This document shows, piece by piece, positions 21,484 through 31,724 of a stretch of DNA of 64,000 nucleotides. Position 1 is the stretch's first letter; every line of letters begins with the position of its first letter. The notes below the pieces were generated by a model. It was not told the origin of the DNA. It did not search any database and worked only from the letters and a program-made list of their open reading frames with translations. The position numbers and the translations under genes are program-made. Origin of the DNA: Ligula intestinalis (Eukaryota; Platyhelminthes; Cestoda; Diphyllobothriidea; Diphyllobothriidae). The stretch is taken from positions 18,143,676-18,207,675 of the forward strand of contig JAYGXS010000009.1 of NCBI GenBank assembly GCA_036362985.1, written 5' to 3'.

Positions 21484-22690
21484 TTTCGAAATTGGTTACC
21501 CAGCTCGTCTTCAGACGTGTAAGGTATGTACAAAAACAGTTAACGTAAACCGATGACTAACACAGGATTATATAGTCTGTAAGAGTGTGGGTAGATAATC
21601 ATCATCCGCATTTGGTTATGCAGGCAATGGGAGTAATTGTCACTTGTATGTGATTATGCGGGCCGGGGGAGGGCAATAGTTGTCGTCCGTATTTGATCAT
21701 GCGGTAGGTGGTGGCTGCTTTCGCTTCCATCTGATCTTCAGTGATTTGTAATACACATCAAGATCGATATGCCTGTTAATGCATGCCTCATCTGAGTGCA
21801 TTGCCTCCAGGAATTCGAGACCCTTCTTAGATGGGCAGGTTCCAACGATTTTCGTTTGCTCTCATGTAAAACTTTTGTTCTGTGTCCAGCGTGTGCATGG
21901 CAACCTGTGAATGGCAATTTCGTCTCCCCATTGCTAATGGTGTTCATATGTGCGGGTGGATAGAGCTTTCCCGGTTTGGCCACAATATACTGCATCACAA
22001 TTTGAACACGGAATTTGGTAGACAACTTCCTTTCGGTGGAAATGGGTAACCCTGGCCTAAGGGTGTATGAGTTGGGTGCGCAATGTGTTTGCTGGCTTGT
22101 GCGCAATATTTATTTGGTGTTTTTGTAGCTGTCTTTCAAAGAGCTCAGATATATTTCTCACATATGAGAGTGTTTGCCAGTTCGTTGGTTTTGGCGCTTT
22201 AGTCGTTGCAGTTCTGGATTGGCGCTTGTCTTTGGACTGCTGTTGTTGTATGCATCGACGAACAAAGTCTGGAGGATACCCATTTTCGGAAAATAGTTTC
22301 CGAAGGTACTTTATTTCGGTTTGGTATGCTTCTTCATTTGAAGCGTGTGTTTTTTCTCGAATAAGCAAGCTGTTGGCAGAACTGGGTTTGCGGGATATTG
22401 GATGATTACTCCCATAATGTCAAATGACCTCGGAATATGTGTCTTTGCGGTACATTGACGTGTGGAGTGTTCCATGGGTGTTCCTGTGCGCGAGGACGTC
22501 TCAAAATGGGAGTTGATCATTCGCCTCTCTTACGAAGGTAAATTGAATTCCTGGAAAGGTGGCGTTAAGGGTATGACTGAGCAATTCCGTTTGGTCGTGT
22601 TTTATGATGACACATTTATCGTCAACATAGCGCAGCCATAATCTTGGATTGACTGTTGGGAGAGCTCTGACTTCTACATAATATATTTCA
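21484..22690 (-). mobile_element. Penelope-like element PLE-2, 5'-truncated
   Basis: On the minus strand the RT starts near motif C, which reads YVDD at 22618-22629 (intact). It continues through ELLSHTLNATFPGIQFTF, and two in-frame stops follow ('PF*DV' and 'EVI*HYG'). The open frame 22057-22368 carries KYLRKLFSENGYPPDFVRRC, typical of the Penelope thumb. A GIY-YIG region follows in a shifted frame at 21738-22106 (NCDAVYCGQTGKAL, YEHH). The 3' end has a CTGAAGA...GAAA hammerhead-like motif at 21481-21520. The family differs from PLE-1 in sequence and spacing. Confidence 0.85.
22057..22368 (-). pseudogene. Penelope RT thumb and linker, PLE-2
   Basis: The 103-residue frame covers the end of the RT (EIKYLRKLFSENGYPPDF) and a basic linker leading toward the GIY-YIG domain (ISELFERQLQKHQINIAHKP), then stops. 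The continuation into the nuclease domain needs a frame change at about 22060-22100. Confidence 0.78.
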
Positions 22691-22790
22691 ATTTATAAGA
22701 GCCACAAAAATTGATGAGAAAAATGCTTCTAATTAAGGAGCAACTTTTACGGCATTTACTTTTTGCAGAGGTCAGAAGGGAGGTCGTTCA

Positions 22791-22920
22791 AAAGCACCTT
22801 GAAGTGACTGAAGTATGTTGAGGTGAGACTGCATGATAATCACAAAAACAACCAAACAAAATTTATATGTTCAAGTCAAAAACACATTTCAGAATTTCGG
22901 TTGAGATAAAAAAAAAGGAA
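22791..22920 (+). repeat. interspersed repeat C fragment
   Basis: TGTTCAAGTCAAAAACACAT followed by TTCAGAATTTCGGTTGAGAT recurs as TGTTCGAATCAAAAACTCAT, TTCAGAATTCCGGGTGA at 29021-29060 and in a shorter form at 28454-28495. The preceding AAGTGACTGAAGTATGTTGA parallels 28390-28420. Confidence 0.6.
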
Positions 22921-25900
22921 ATCGGCCCTTTTGGCAGATCCTTTGAGTTGTTTGTCCGGTTTTTGAAAAGAAACTGACCTCCAAGCCTCTTAAAAGGAAC
23001 TAAGAGGTGACGATGCCACCTTCTTAGTCCCGAACATTCGGAGATCAAAACTTCGATTGTTAAAATCTTTCTGTAAATGAGACGAAACCTCTTGGCAACG
23101 GGTGTCATATCTACAGAAGATTGCATATCTGATGCAAGGTTGGGGATAGGAGGATTTAACGCACACTTGAGGTTGTTTATTCAGTTCCTTGGGTTGAATT
23201 GGGTCGCAGAATGTTGTTAACTAGAATTTAATTACGTTCAGATCAGAATACCGGAAGAAAATAGAGGCGAAAATGGGCGAAATCCAGTGTTTGTTGATAT
23301 CCAAGGAATTCCCTTTGCTAGTAAACGCTGCGGAAAAGAACTTTTTGTGTGTGCATGTTGCACCACAAAGGAACATTAATGAAGAGAAAAATTTGTTTAT
23401 TATATCTGTTCACAAAACGGAAAATTTTGTTTTGCATTCATGAAATTGATGTTGGTTTAATTAGGAGATAGCGCATTACTTTGGGGAATAGAAATGCGCA
23501 ATAAATTTTAAAATTTATATTTTGCAAATCTGCCAAGTTTCATGCCATAAAATTGAGTAATAAACTTTTGAAGTTGTTCTTTGCATTACTCCATATTAAA
23601 TTTATATTTTATATTTGAGGGGTAACAGGCAAGGAATGCGTTTGAGAACTTGATTAGTATATGGCAACCAAATTAATTGTACAATCGATATGAAGTTGGA
23701 GACAGTTAACATAACAAACATTTGACAGAGTTGTAACGGGAAAGTGCGAAACAGTTTTTTTCAAAAATCGCTGTTGATGGTATTGCCACTCTACTTTGTA
23801 TTTATTATTGTAGAACTTAGTCTAAAAGTAACCAAATATGCTGAAAACTGTTCCGTTTTAGATAAAACAAGTAGCTTTTTCATTTAAAACAGAAGAAATA
23901 TCCCGAATTGTCAGGGAAATCAATCCTTTGTCCAAAATTTCACATTGTGACCTTGACTTTACCATCAAAAAATTAAAGTACGCAGACATCAGACGCCAAA
24001 CTATATAAGAAAAGCTTTTTTAAGAAGTAACTTTTTGTAGGATTTTTCTAAATCAATTTTGAGCATATTTTTTCGCGACTTTTGTAGGAGACGTTTATTT
24101 TTCTCGGCAATGAGTTCACATGATCGGGTGGTTCTAAAACTATGACACACAAAGACAGCTGCATGATAAAGAATGTTTAAAAGCTGATTATTTATGTAAA
24201 AGCTTTTACGATTTATCTTATTTTGAAGGTTTTGATAAGCACATAGAATATGCTCATTATTTATGGTCAATTGACTAAAGCCAGTGAAAAATTGCTAAGT
24301 CTTTATGAGAATTTCATGGAAGATCTGAACTTCTTTGTAATATAAATATCGAAATAATTACAAAAAAATATGGCGCAAGGCAATAACTCTTACTGTTCAC
24401 AAATGGTACGTTAACAATTGTTCCCGAAAATTCTATTTAAATTTTGTAGTCACTGACCGGCATGTCCGCAAGTGAGCTTAAGCAATATATTACTCCTGTT
24501 GTCTCCCAATGGGGCATATCAAGCGAAAACATGGTTGCCTTAGTCCAACATAAGTCAACCGATGCCCAAACGAAAGAAAAAACTAGCAGTTCCCGTGAAA
24601 ACGTGTTAGAATACAGATTCTAAATTTAGGCTCTTCGGTAACAGCCATACACTATATTGCACGTAATATGGAAGCATATTTATTCGCAAACTTGACAAAA
24701 CGATAATTTTCCAAGGTAATTTTACTTGTACTGCTTTATTTACTCAGTGGTTTTGCATAAACGGGCTTTCTCTACATTAGAAACTTTAGTTAACCTAACA
24801 CGCCCGATTTTCACGTTTTCGGAATTTTCCACTTCGTTAAAAAAGTTGGTATTTCTATAAAACGTTGTATTCCTTCATCATTAATAATCTGCCCTAAATT
24901 AAAGAACGATCATAACTTTATTGCTGTAAGACTTTGGGGGCCACAGCTTGGGCTGCATGTGAGTAAGAGGGAGTTACTTGTAAAAATCGTAGGATTGCAT
25001 GAGTTTGGCAACCTACTGTATGTTTTCAAGAAACGTTGGCTCGGACACATGATGAGGTTTCTTTGTGAATCCATACGTGCTCCTTAGTTCACAGCATTTA
25101 AGCCTTCACAACGTACGGGTCACACCAAACTTGAAAAATACCACTAGATGTTGAAATGTTCCATGTTTCCAATTATGACTGTTTGTTTTTTGCCTCCTTT
25201 GACGTTGTATACAGCAGTAACGCGTACGTCAAACTCCAATGATAACAAGTATAAATGTGTTACGGTAGGATAAAACGAAGGATAAACCAAGTGCCAACCT
25301 TAATAATGGATGCACGCAAGCAACTAAAGGGGATTTGGCCAAATCGCCCGACTCCAGGCAGGGAAACGACGCACGATCCAAAACGCCATACTACGTGGCT
25401 CCACGGAACTCTGTATGCGGACAGCAAACCAAGACCTCAGTTGATTGAGTTCTCATCAGAGGTCTTGGGTTGACTTGCTTCTGTCATCGGCATTTATCCT
25501 GACGACCGGTGAATGGAACTCTCAAAAGGTTTTGTAGATTTGTGTAATCATTATTGATAGGGTTTCATCAGGTTGTCCAGCCAGTTTGTGTTTGCGTGTG
25601 CATTCAACCTGACCTGCGTAAATAAAAGGACAGTTTTGGCAGGAAAAAATATCCTACCCCAGATTCTTCCCTAGAGTTTAATTATTCCTTGATTTTCATG
25701 ATACCTTTAAGGCATTACAGCTCCCGAACACTGTGCAATTCCAGTACATAGCTCAACAGCAAAGCGATCGGTGGCCTCTAGCAGACCATCAGGGATGTTT
25801 TCGGTTGGGAGCGAACACATAAGCATCGACTTGGCAATGTTCTCAAAAAATAAATTCAACAAAAGATTCTCCGTGGAGATACGCAGCCACGCGAGAGTTT

Positions 25901-26167
25901 TTATTCAGTTTTGGCAGTGAATGTGGAGCCGATTGAAACTTATTCTCACACTGTTTCGTTTTTGAGCCGTGAAAACTGAGGAGCCGTTGACACCAGCGTT
26001 GTCTGTTTCGCCGTTTCCAAGTGATTAATAAATATAGTAGCTTGTGCTCATTTTTATTCTTCCTTCTCTGCAGGCCGCATTTAGAAAATTATTAAAAATT
26101 TTCAGTACGTGTCTTGTTGACGTAAATACGGCAAAAGGCTGCCCTTTCAGGAAAGAATAGACTGGGT
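22921..26167. other. AT-rich sequence, no gene recognised
   Basis: About 3.2 kb without recognisable coding, RNA or mobile elements. Open frames of up to 90 codons (for example 24001-24270) are AT-rich and motif-free. A 72-codon frame at 25255-25473 could not be assigned. Confidence 0.5.
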
Positions 26168-26740
26168 GGCAACAGTAGCTTTTGTAGGCCCACTGAGTAA
26201 TCTCTACTCCCGAAATGTTTTCCCACGAAAACGGTGGTTAAAGGGTTTTATGGGTGGGGAATTAAAACACGCAGTGGAATATCCTTTAATAAATGCTAAA
26301 CGCTTTAGTATTTTACTGTATTTAGAAGTGTTGTTGCTTTATGTCTGTAGATTTTCCTTATCTGTATTATCTTTTAACTTATTGCGGAAAAACCCGATAA
26401 TCAAATTGCAGGTTTCTTTAATTTCCCAAAAAATTTAGATGGTGGTTATGAGGTCATCTACTTCAACTTACCTGAGGTCCAACTTACCGTTCTGGAGTTC
26501 GGTTAGTATATTCAGCAGTGCTGAGCGCCGCGCACATCTTTACTTCACATACGGGACAACTTACTCCCAGCGGCCGCGGGAAGCAACTTCGACTGCATTT
26601 TTTTCACTTGACACTTCTAAAAATTTCCTTCTCTGTCACTCCTATTTCTCCACCTCACAAAATTCTATAACCACCGTTTTTGCAGGACAAAATGCTGGGA
26701 CTAGGAGTATATGAGTGAGCCTACATAAGCTACTTTTGCC
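26168..26740 (+). mobile_element. non-autonomous DNA transposon, family D, copy 1
   Basis: The left end GGCAACAGTAGCTTTTGTAG, with CCCACGAAAACGGTGGTTA further in, is matched by the reverse complement of the right end, GGCAAAAGTAGCTTATGTAG, with CCTGCAAAAACGGTGGTTA. This gives terminal inverted repeats of about 80 bp. The 573 bp interior has no transposase frame. Partial or full relatives lie at 17114, 29222, 34447, 34966, 36811 and 52175. No target-site duplication is obvious for this copy, and the copy at 36811 extends further outward. Confidence 0.8.
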
Positions 26741-26821
26741 GACCGAGTAGCCCATTAGAGTTATATTGGTCTCCCTAAAGGTTCTTTAAGGAAGAAGGCC
26801 TATCGGTCAAATTCAACCAAG

Positions 26822-27040
26822 CTCGTGGTTCAACGGTTAGAGCTTTAGACTTTTCCGATCAAGAGGCCGCGATTTAGAGCCTCAGATATTGTGCCACTTG
26901 GGGCTAATCAGCCAGAAATGGCTACATTCCGGTCAACCTTGTCTCCCTGTCTAAGACTACTAGCCGCTCTGCGGCTACCGGCGGAGCTCGGGAGTGAGCC
27001 CAAATACGAATCGGGGTGAGTGAGTGGGTTCCAGTATCGG
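26822..27040 (+). repeat. tRNA-derived SINE, copy 3
   Basis: A degenerate tRNA-like head (GTGGTTCAACGGTTAGAGC) is followed by AATCAGCCAGAAATGGCTAC, CTTGTCTCCCTG, and a tail AGCCGCTCTGCGGCTACCGG with GAGCTCGGGAGTGAGCCC. The tail also appears in the copy at 59962. Confidence 0.65.
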
Positions 27041-27159
27041 ACGGTGAACATTCATTTACGAGTGATTTCTAAATTATCGAATGCTTTGAACCTTATTGCA
27101 TTTGCATTCGCAGTTTTCAAACTACGGGCTGTATGCATTCTTTCTAAAGAAAATCACAG

Positions 27160-28110
27160 ACTTTTCTGTGCTAAGAAGCTGAGTTTACATAGTACTCAGG
27201 AAATCTTGCAAAAATCTAGATCGTCTGGTGAACGGAAGAATTGGTCCAGAACTTCTTCGGTAAAAGAGTTTTTACTTCAGAACACTGTAACTTAGCCTAC
27301 CAACAATGGTGTGAACTTATAAAGTTCGATCCCCTGTGGATTTGTAGACTACAGTAGGGTCTATTTTTACTGTTTAAACTTTTGAATGGCCGTAATTTTA
27401 ATCCTCTCAGTACCATAAGGCAGCTCGAGCACTCTCGGCGCGCCAGTTATCAAGATGTGTTTTATTTCTTCCTATGGCACGCACAGTTAGGTACCGTCAA
27501 TTCTTTTCAGTAAACGCCATAACAACCTAGAATAAGCTGCCCAGAAGTATTGAGAGAGTTATCATTAGTTTTCTACATTCAGGACAACGTTTGCCAATTT
27601 TGGGTGCTGACTTGATGGGATCTCTCTTTCACTTTGATGGCGTTCCTGGACTTTGAACCCTGCCGAGCCTTATGCTGAAGATAATGGTGCTGAATCTGCG
27701 GCCCGCAATCGGATTACTCTTCAGCCGACAGCGAGCAACTGTTCACCGACAACCATTCAAGGGAGACTGAAAACACTATGTTCCTGTGTCAACCCTCCAC
27801 GTCCGGAACTATTAACCCTAAACGATCTGCAGCTTTTCTTCTGCCAAACTGTCAACATAATTTATAACTGTACATACCTTTCGTTAGTATTGTACCTTTG
27901 AAGTAAGGTTTTTTCGCTTGAAACAAGCTCCCTATTTTGCCTAGTATTGACCAAACGCAAAATTAAAACAAACCCAATACTGACTGCAAAAGAGGGAGTT
28001 TTTTTAGGTTAGTTCCTGTCTTCGGGGTTTTAAAAAGCGCCCAAGAGATGCTTTACCAATAAACACAATTTTTTAAAGTTGCGTGTAAACTGGCAAGATG
28101 AATATATATA
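27160..28110 (+). mobile_element. non-LTR retrotransposon (same family as 31725-33705), decayed 3' half
   Basis: The plus strand is colinear with the RT C-terminus and 3' UTR of the element at 31725-33705. Examples are AACACTGTAACTTAGCCTAC, TGTTTAAACTTTTGAATGGC, AAGGCAGCTCGAGCACTCTC, AACAACCATT-type 3' UTR and AACTGGCA near the end. Frames are broken throughout. The catalytic palm is not present. Confidence 0.82.
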
Positions 28111-28379
28111 GGCGACATTAAGTAATGTGACGGATACGATGTATTATAAATAAACATTTAATGGTCTTTCAAATTTCATAATTGTAAACTCTTAAAAACC
28201 GAAATATATCATTTTCTCAAATGTATTATTTGACAGACACGTAATTTGCTGTAACAAGAGTACAAAAGGAATATTTTCTTGCATGTTTTCGCTAATATAG
28301 ATTTTAATTTATAAGGACAGTGTAAAACCATGGGAAATATTCATACTCCTAAGTTGTCATTTTTAGAGAGTAGGAAGAA

Positions 28380-28500
28380 ATTCGTTCATAGACCAGCATC
28401 CTGAGGTGACTGAGATTAGGCTGTACGCTTCAACCCTACTTGAGTAATTTGTTTGAACATTTCAGAATTTTGGTTGAGATAGGAAATCCTATGTACGCAG
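28380..28500 (+). repeat. interspersed repeat C, second fragment
   Basis: CCAGCATCCTGAGGTGACTG and GATTAGGCTGTACGCTTC match 28943-28995 (CCGGCATCCTGACGTGAC, GATTAGGCTATATGATC). TTTCAGAATTTTGGTTGAGA matches the core of repeat C. Confidence 0.6.
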
Positions 28501-28744
28501 TGGATAGGTCTGCACTTTTCCACCACTGCAACTTGCCATTCATGAGTCGAATGAACCCAGTTTGGCATATTTGAAATTCGCGCTTATCTCCTTTACTCTT
28601 CTCCAACTTAAAGCCTTCTGTGGATTACACTAAAAATCAACGCGTTGCAAATGAGACCGAAATGTTTGGGTGGTAGCGCATTCTTTGCGAAGTCATCCTA
28701 GGTAACTAGTTGTTAATCTGTCAACTGTAAAACCACATTTTCAA

Positions 28745-28840
28745 CCAATCCAATAGTGAACACATCGTGGCCCCGGTGGGATTTAAACTCATATCAGTCG
28801 GGAAGGCCTTAGTTCAGCGAACGCTCTACCAAATGAGCTA
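28745..28840 (-). repeat. tRNA-like head of a repeat C element (not a functional tRNA)
   Basis: The minus strand has GTAGCTCATTTGGTAGAGCG, a good RNA polymerase III box A, and GAGTTTAAATCCCACCGG, a weaker box B. The region between them is too long and poorly paired for a normal tRNA, so this looks like the promoter head of a tRNA-derived SINE joined to repeat C. Confidence 0.55.
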
Positions 28841-29086
28841 CAGTAGATTCTCTGTCTCATGAAATCTCACCCGGAATTCTGAAATGAGTTTTTGATTCGA
28901 ACATATTAATTATTTAGCGGTGAAAAAGAAGCTTCTTAAAAAGCCGGCATCCTGACGTGACAAAAATATATTAAGATTAGGCTATATGATCATCTCTATT
29001 ACAACCATCCGAAACCGATCTGTTCGAATCAAAAACTCATTTCAGAATTCCGGGTGACATTTCATGAGATAGGGAATCTACTGTAC
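28841..29086. repeat. long inverted repeat formed by two C copies
   Basis: The arm 28841-28902 is the reverse complement of 29022-29086 with about three mismatches in about 62 bp, around a spacer of about 119 bp. The right arm contains AATCAAAAACTCATTTCAGA and ATTCCGGGTGACATTTCATG. It can form a long hairpin in DNA or RNA. Confidence 0.8.
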
Positions 29087-29221
29087 GTTGGCACGCTGAA
29101 GCTTTGAATTCAATCACACTTGGGTCGATGCACATGCCCAGTCTACTGCGCTTATGGAATCCACCAATACGGCTACAGTAACCTGACTACCAGGCAGAAT
29201 TTCCCAAGGAAGCCTCTGGAA

Positions 29222-29345
29222 TCTACCGGATGGACTACCAGGCCAAGCGCCGCGCACACCTATTAACGTACGAAATAACTTACAAAAACCATTGATTGTG
29301 TTCTCTACCAGTTTTGGCAAATAAAAACATTACAATGTTCGCTAC
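29222..29345 (+). repeat. family D internal fragment
   Basis: CCAAGCGCCGCGCACACCTA and ACGAAATAACTTACAAAAAC through TCTCTACCAGTTTTGGCAAA is nearly identical to 52240-52350. Confidence 0.7.
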
Positions 29346-29629
29346 GGTGACCAGTTTATTTTACTGTTTGTCTGACCATTCTTCCATTATCAGCGGCAAG
29401 TTGATAATCTGTGTCCCCATTTACATGGTGTGTAGGCTAAGGACACTAAGGCTGATTTATTGGTGGCCACTTGACTATGCGATCCACTCACGCCTTTGTC
29501 CAACCCACAGAAAGGAATACTTGTTTCGGTAAGAATTCCTTGTAAAGAAAACCACAGTACCAAAAGAACCTAAGTTTCTTTAATACGGACTGATTGTAAT
29601 AAGGGTTATGTAGGTAGGGCGTATCATGG
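29346..29629. other. no recognisable gene
   Basis: Anonymous sequence between a family D fragment and an A-rich tract. Confidence 0.5.
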
Positions 29630-29825
29630 CGAAGGAAAATAAACAAAAACTCAACAATAAACTTATAAAACTAAAAAAAATACTAAACAAACTAAACTAA
29701 CAATTAAACTACCCTAAAACTAAACAATCAACTAAACACGAAAAGAAACTAAAACTAAGTAATCTAAGCGAAATTAAACTAAAAATAAACCAATAAAATT
29801 AAAAAAATAAACTGATAACTTAACT
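29630..29825 (+). repeat. low-complexity (AAACTAA)n-like tract
   Basis: Almost every 6-8 bases repeat AACTAAA-type words with few Gs. It lies exactly at the truncated 5' end of the non-LTR copy that starts at about 29826. A complementary T-rich tract (TTTAGTTTA words) lies at 34600-34760. Confidence 0.75.
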
Positions 29826-30004
29826 AAAAAGTTCAACAGGCTAAAAAACAAAGACACTGTTGCAGCACTAAAATGTGAAAATAATGAGGAAATTATAGAC
29901 AATCTCGAAAAAGCAGAACAGCTTAGCAAGTTTTTGCATCTGTTTTCACTGAGGAACTGCATGTTAATCCGAAAGACTTCCATGCAGAGAGTAATTGCAG
30001 AAAC

Positions 30005-31593
30005 ATGGAGGACCTCCATTTCACAGAAGAAGATGTAAGGAATGAACTTCTTGCGCTTAATGAAGCTAAGTCTCCGAGTCCAGACAAAATACCAGCAAAG
30101 GTACTACAAGAGCTGGCTTCGGAACTTTCCCGACCTCTTACGCACATTTTTCAGTTGTCCTTTGATCGAGGCCTCCTCCCATCTGATTGGAAAGTTGCGA
30201 ACATTTATCCTATTCACAAGGGTGGATCCAGAACCAGCGCGAACAACTATCGACCAGTGAGCCTAACTTGCATCTGTTGTAAAGTTATGGAAAGGATCAT
30301 CAAAAAGGCCACTATGAAAATCCTCGAAGAAAAAGACTTCTTTGATGGTGCCCAACACGGGTATCGAGGAAACCACACCTGCCTGACCAACATACTTTAT
30401 TCTATGGAGCAGTGGTTAACGTCATTAGACGAAAATACCCCCGTAGATGTTGTGTACATAGACTTTAAAAAAGTGTTCGATAGTGACCCTCACCAACGGC
30501 TACTCTGCAAGGCTGGCGAATCCGCGATAAGGGGCAATTTATTAAATTGGGCAGGAGATTTTCTCATAGGCCGATCGCAGTCCGTGTGCGTTGGAAACGC
30601 AAAATCCTCTCCAGTGCCAGTTGCGAGTAGAGTGCCTTAGGGCTCCGTTCTTGAGCCACTATTGTTCCTGATCTACGTCAACGACTGTAGGCATGGACTG
30701 GTCAGTAATGGAGTCTTGTTTGCAGATGATATTCAGATATGGCAACCCATCAGAAACGCTTATGATGAACAAACTCTGCAAGAAGGACTTGACCGCCTAG
30801 ATGAATGGTCCAAAAATGGTTAATGCGGTGTAACTTTGAGAAGTGTGTCACATTGCGGCTCAAGACGAAGAAAGTGAGCGCGATGGATGACTCACACAAC
30901 TACGTACTCGATGGAAGGTGCCTGTCGAACGTCAATGAACAAAAAAATCTGGGTATGGCTATTGTGCCATCCGTGAAGCCGTCTTTACATTGTGCTAGGG
31001 CTGCCAAAAGGGCGAACAGTGTTCTGTTTGCCATTAAGCGAACTTTTGTCGACATAGACAAAAAACTATTCGGCAAAATCTATGGAACATTTATTCGCTC
31101 ACATCTGGAGTATGGCGTTCAGGTGTGGCGACCATGGATGCACAAAGATAACCAGATGCTGGAAAGAATTCAGCAAAGGGCAGCGAAAATTTTGAAGGGC
31201 CTAAAGTCTTCATCTTACGAATGTAGACTAGAAGCACTTAACGTTTTCCCCCTTGAGTATAGACAAATCCGCTGCGACCTCATACAGACGTACCGCCTCG
31301 TGAGGAATTGGGAGTGTGCTCTGAAGTTTGATGACTTCTTCGCCTTCGCCACTTCAACCAACCTCCGTGGGAATTCCCTCAAACTGCGGGAAACCCTATC
31401 CCATCTAGAGGTCCTCAAGCAGTCGTTCTCACAACGAGTCATCGGTGTCTGGAACGGACTGCCCGAGGAGGTCGTAATGGCAAACTCCACAGATTTGTCT
31501 AAACAGAAACTGGATCAACATCTACTTAACACTTACCGTTCATATGTACAAGGAAGCAGGATTAATTTGCGCCCCGGAAATACCGAAAGATAA
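30005..31593 (+). pseudogene. CR1-like reverse transcriptase with one stop and one frameshift
   Basis: The first frame (30005-30640) carries NNYRPVSLTCICCKVMERII, YIDFKKVFDS and ends at a TAG (30638-30640) that replaces the Gln of VPQGSVL. Past the stop the same frame has LFADD, the catalytic motif C. A one-base loss in an A-run near 30811-30815 shifts the frame, and 30805-31593 then carries the thumb and C-terminus (FIRSHLEYGVQVWRPWMH, ERIQQRAAKIL, VWNGLPEEVV). Only two lesions separate this copy from an open RT, but it lacks the endonuclease. Confidence 0.87.
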
Positions 31594-31724
31594 AACATTA
31601 CATTTGTATATGCTACTCACTTATGTAAAGTAACACATTTTATGTTGGATATATATTATGTACACAAGAGACTATTCTGACTGCTCACACCCACACGTTA
31701 AAATGTGTATACGTATTATATTTA

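Noticed and set aside
24001..24270. An 89-codon minus-strand frame as a small gene
   Set aside because: It is AT-rich, lysine- and asparagine-biased, motif-free and lies in gene-poor AT-rich DNA.
28745..28840. A functional tRNA gene on the minus strand
   Set aside because: Box A is good but the distance and pairing to box B do not fit a tRNA fold, and it is fused to repeat C.
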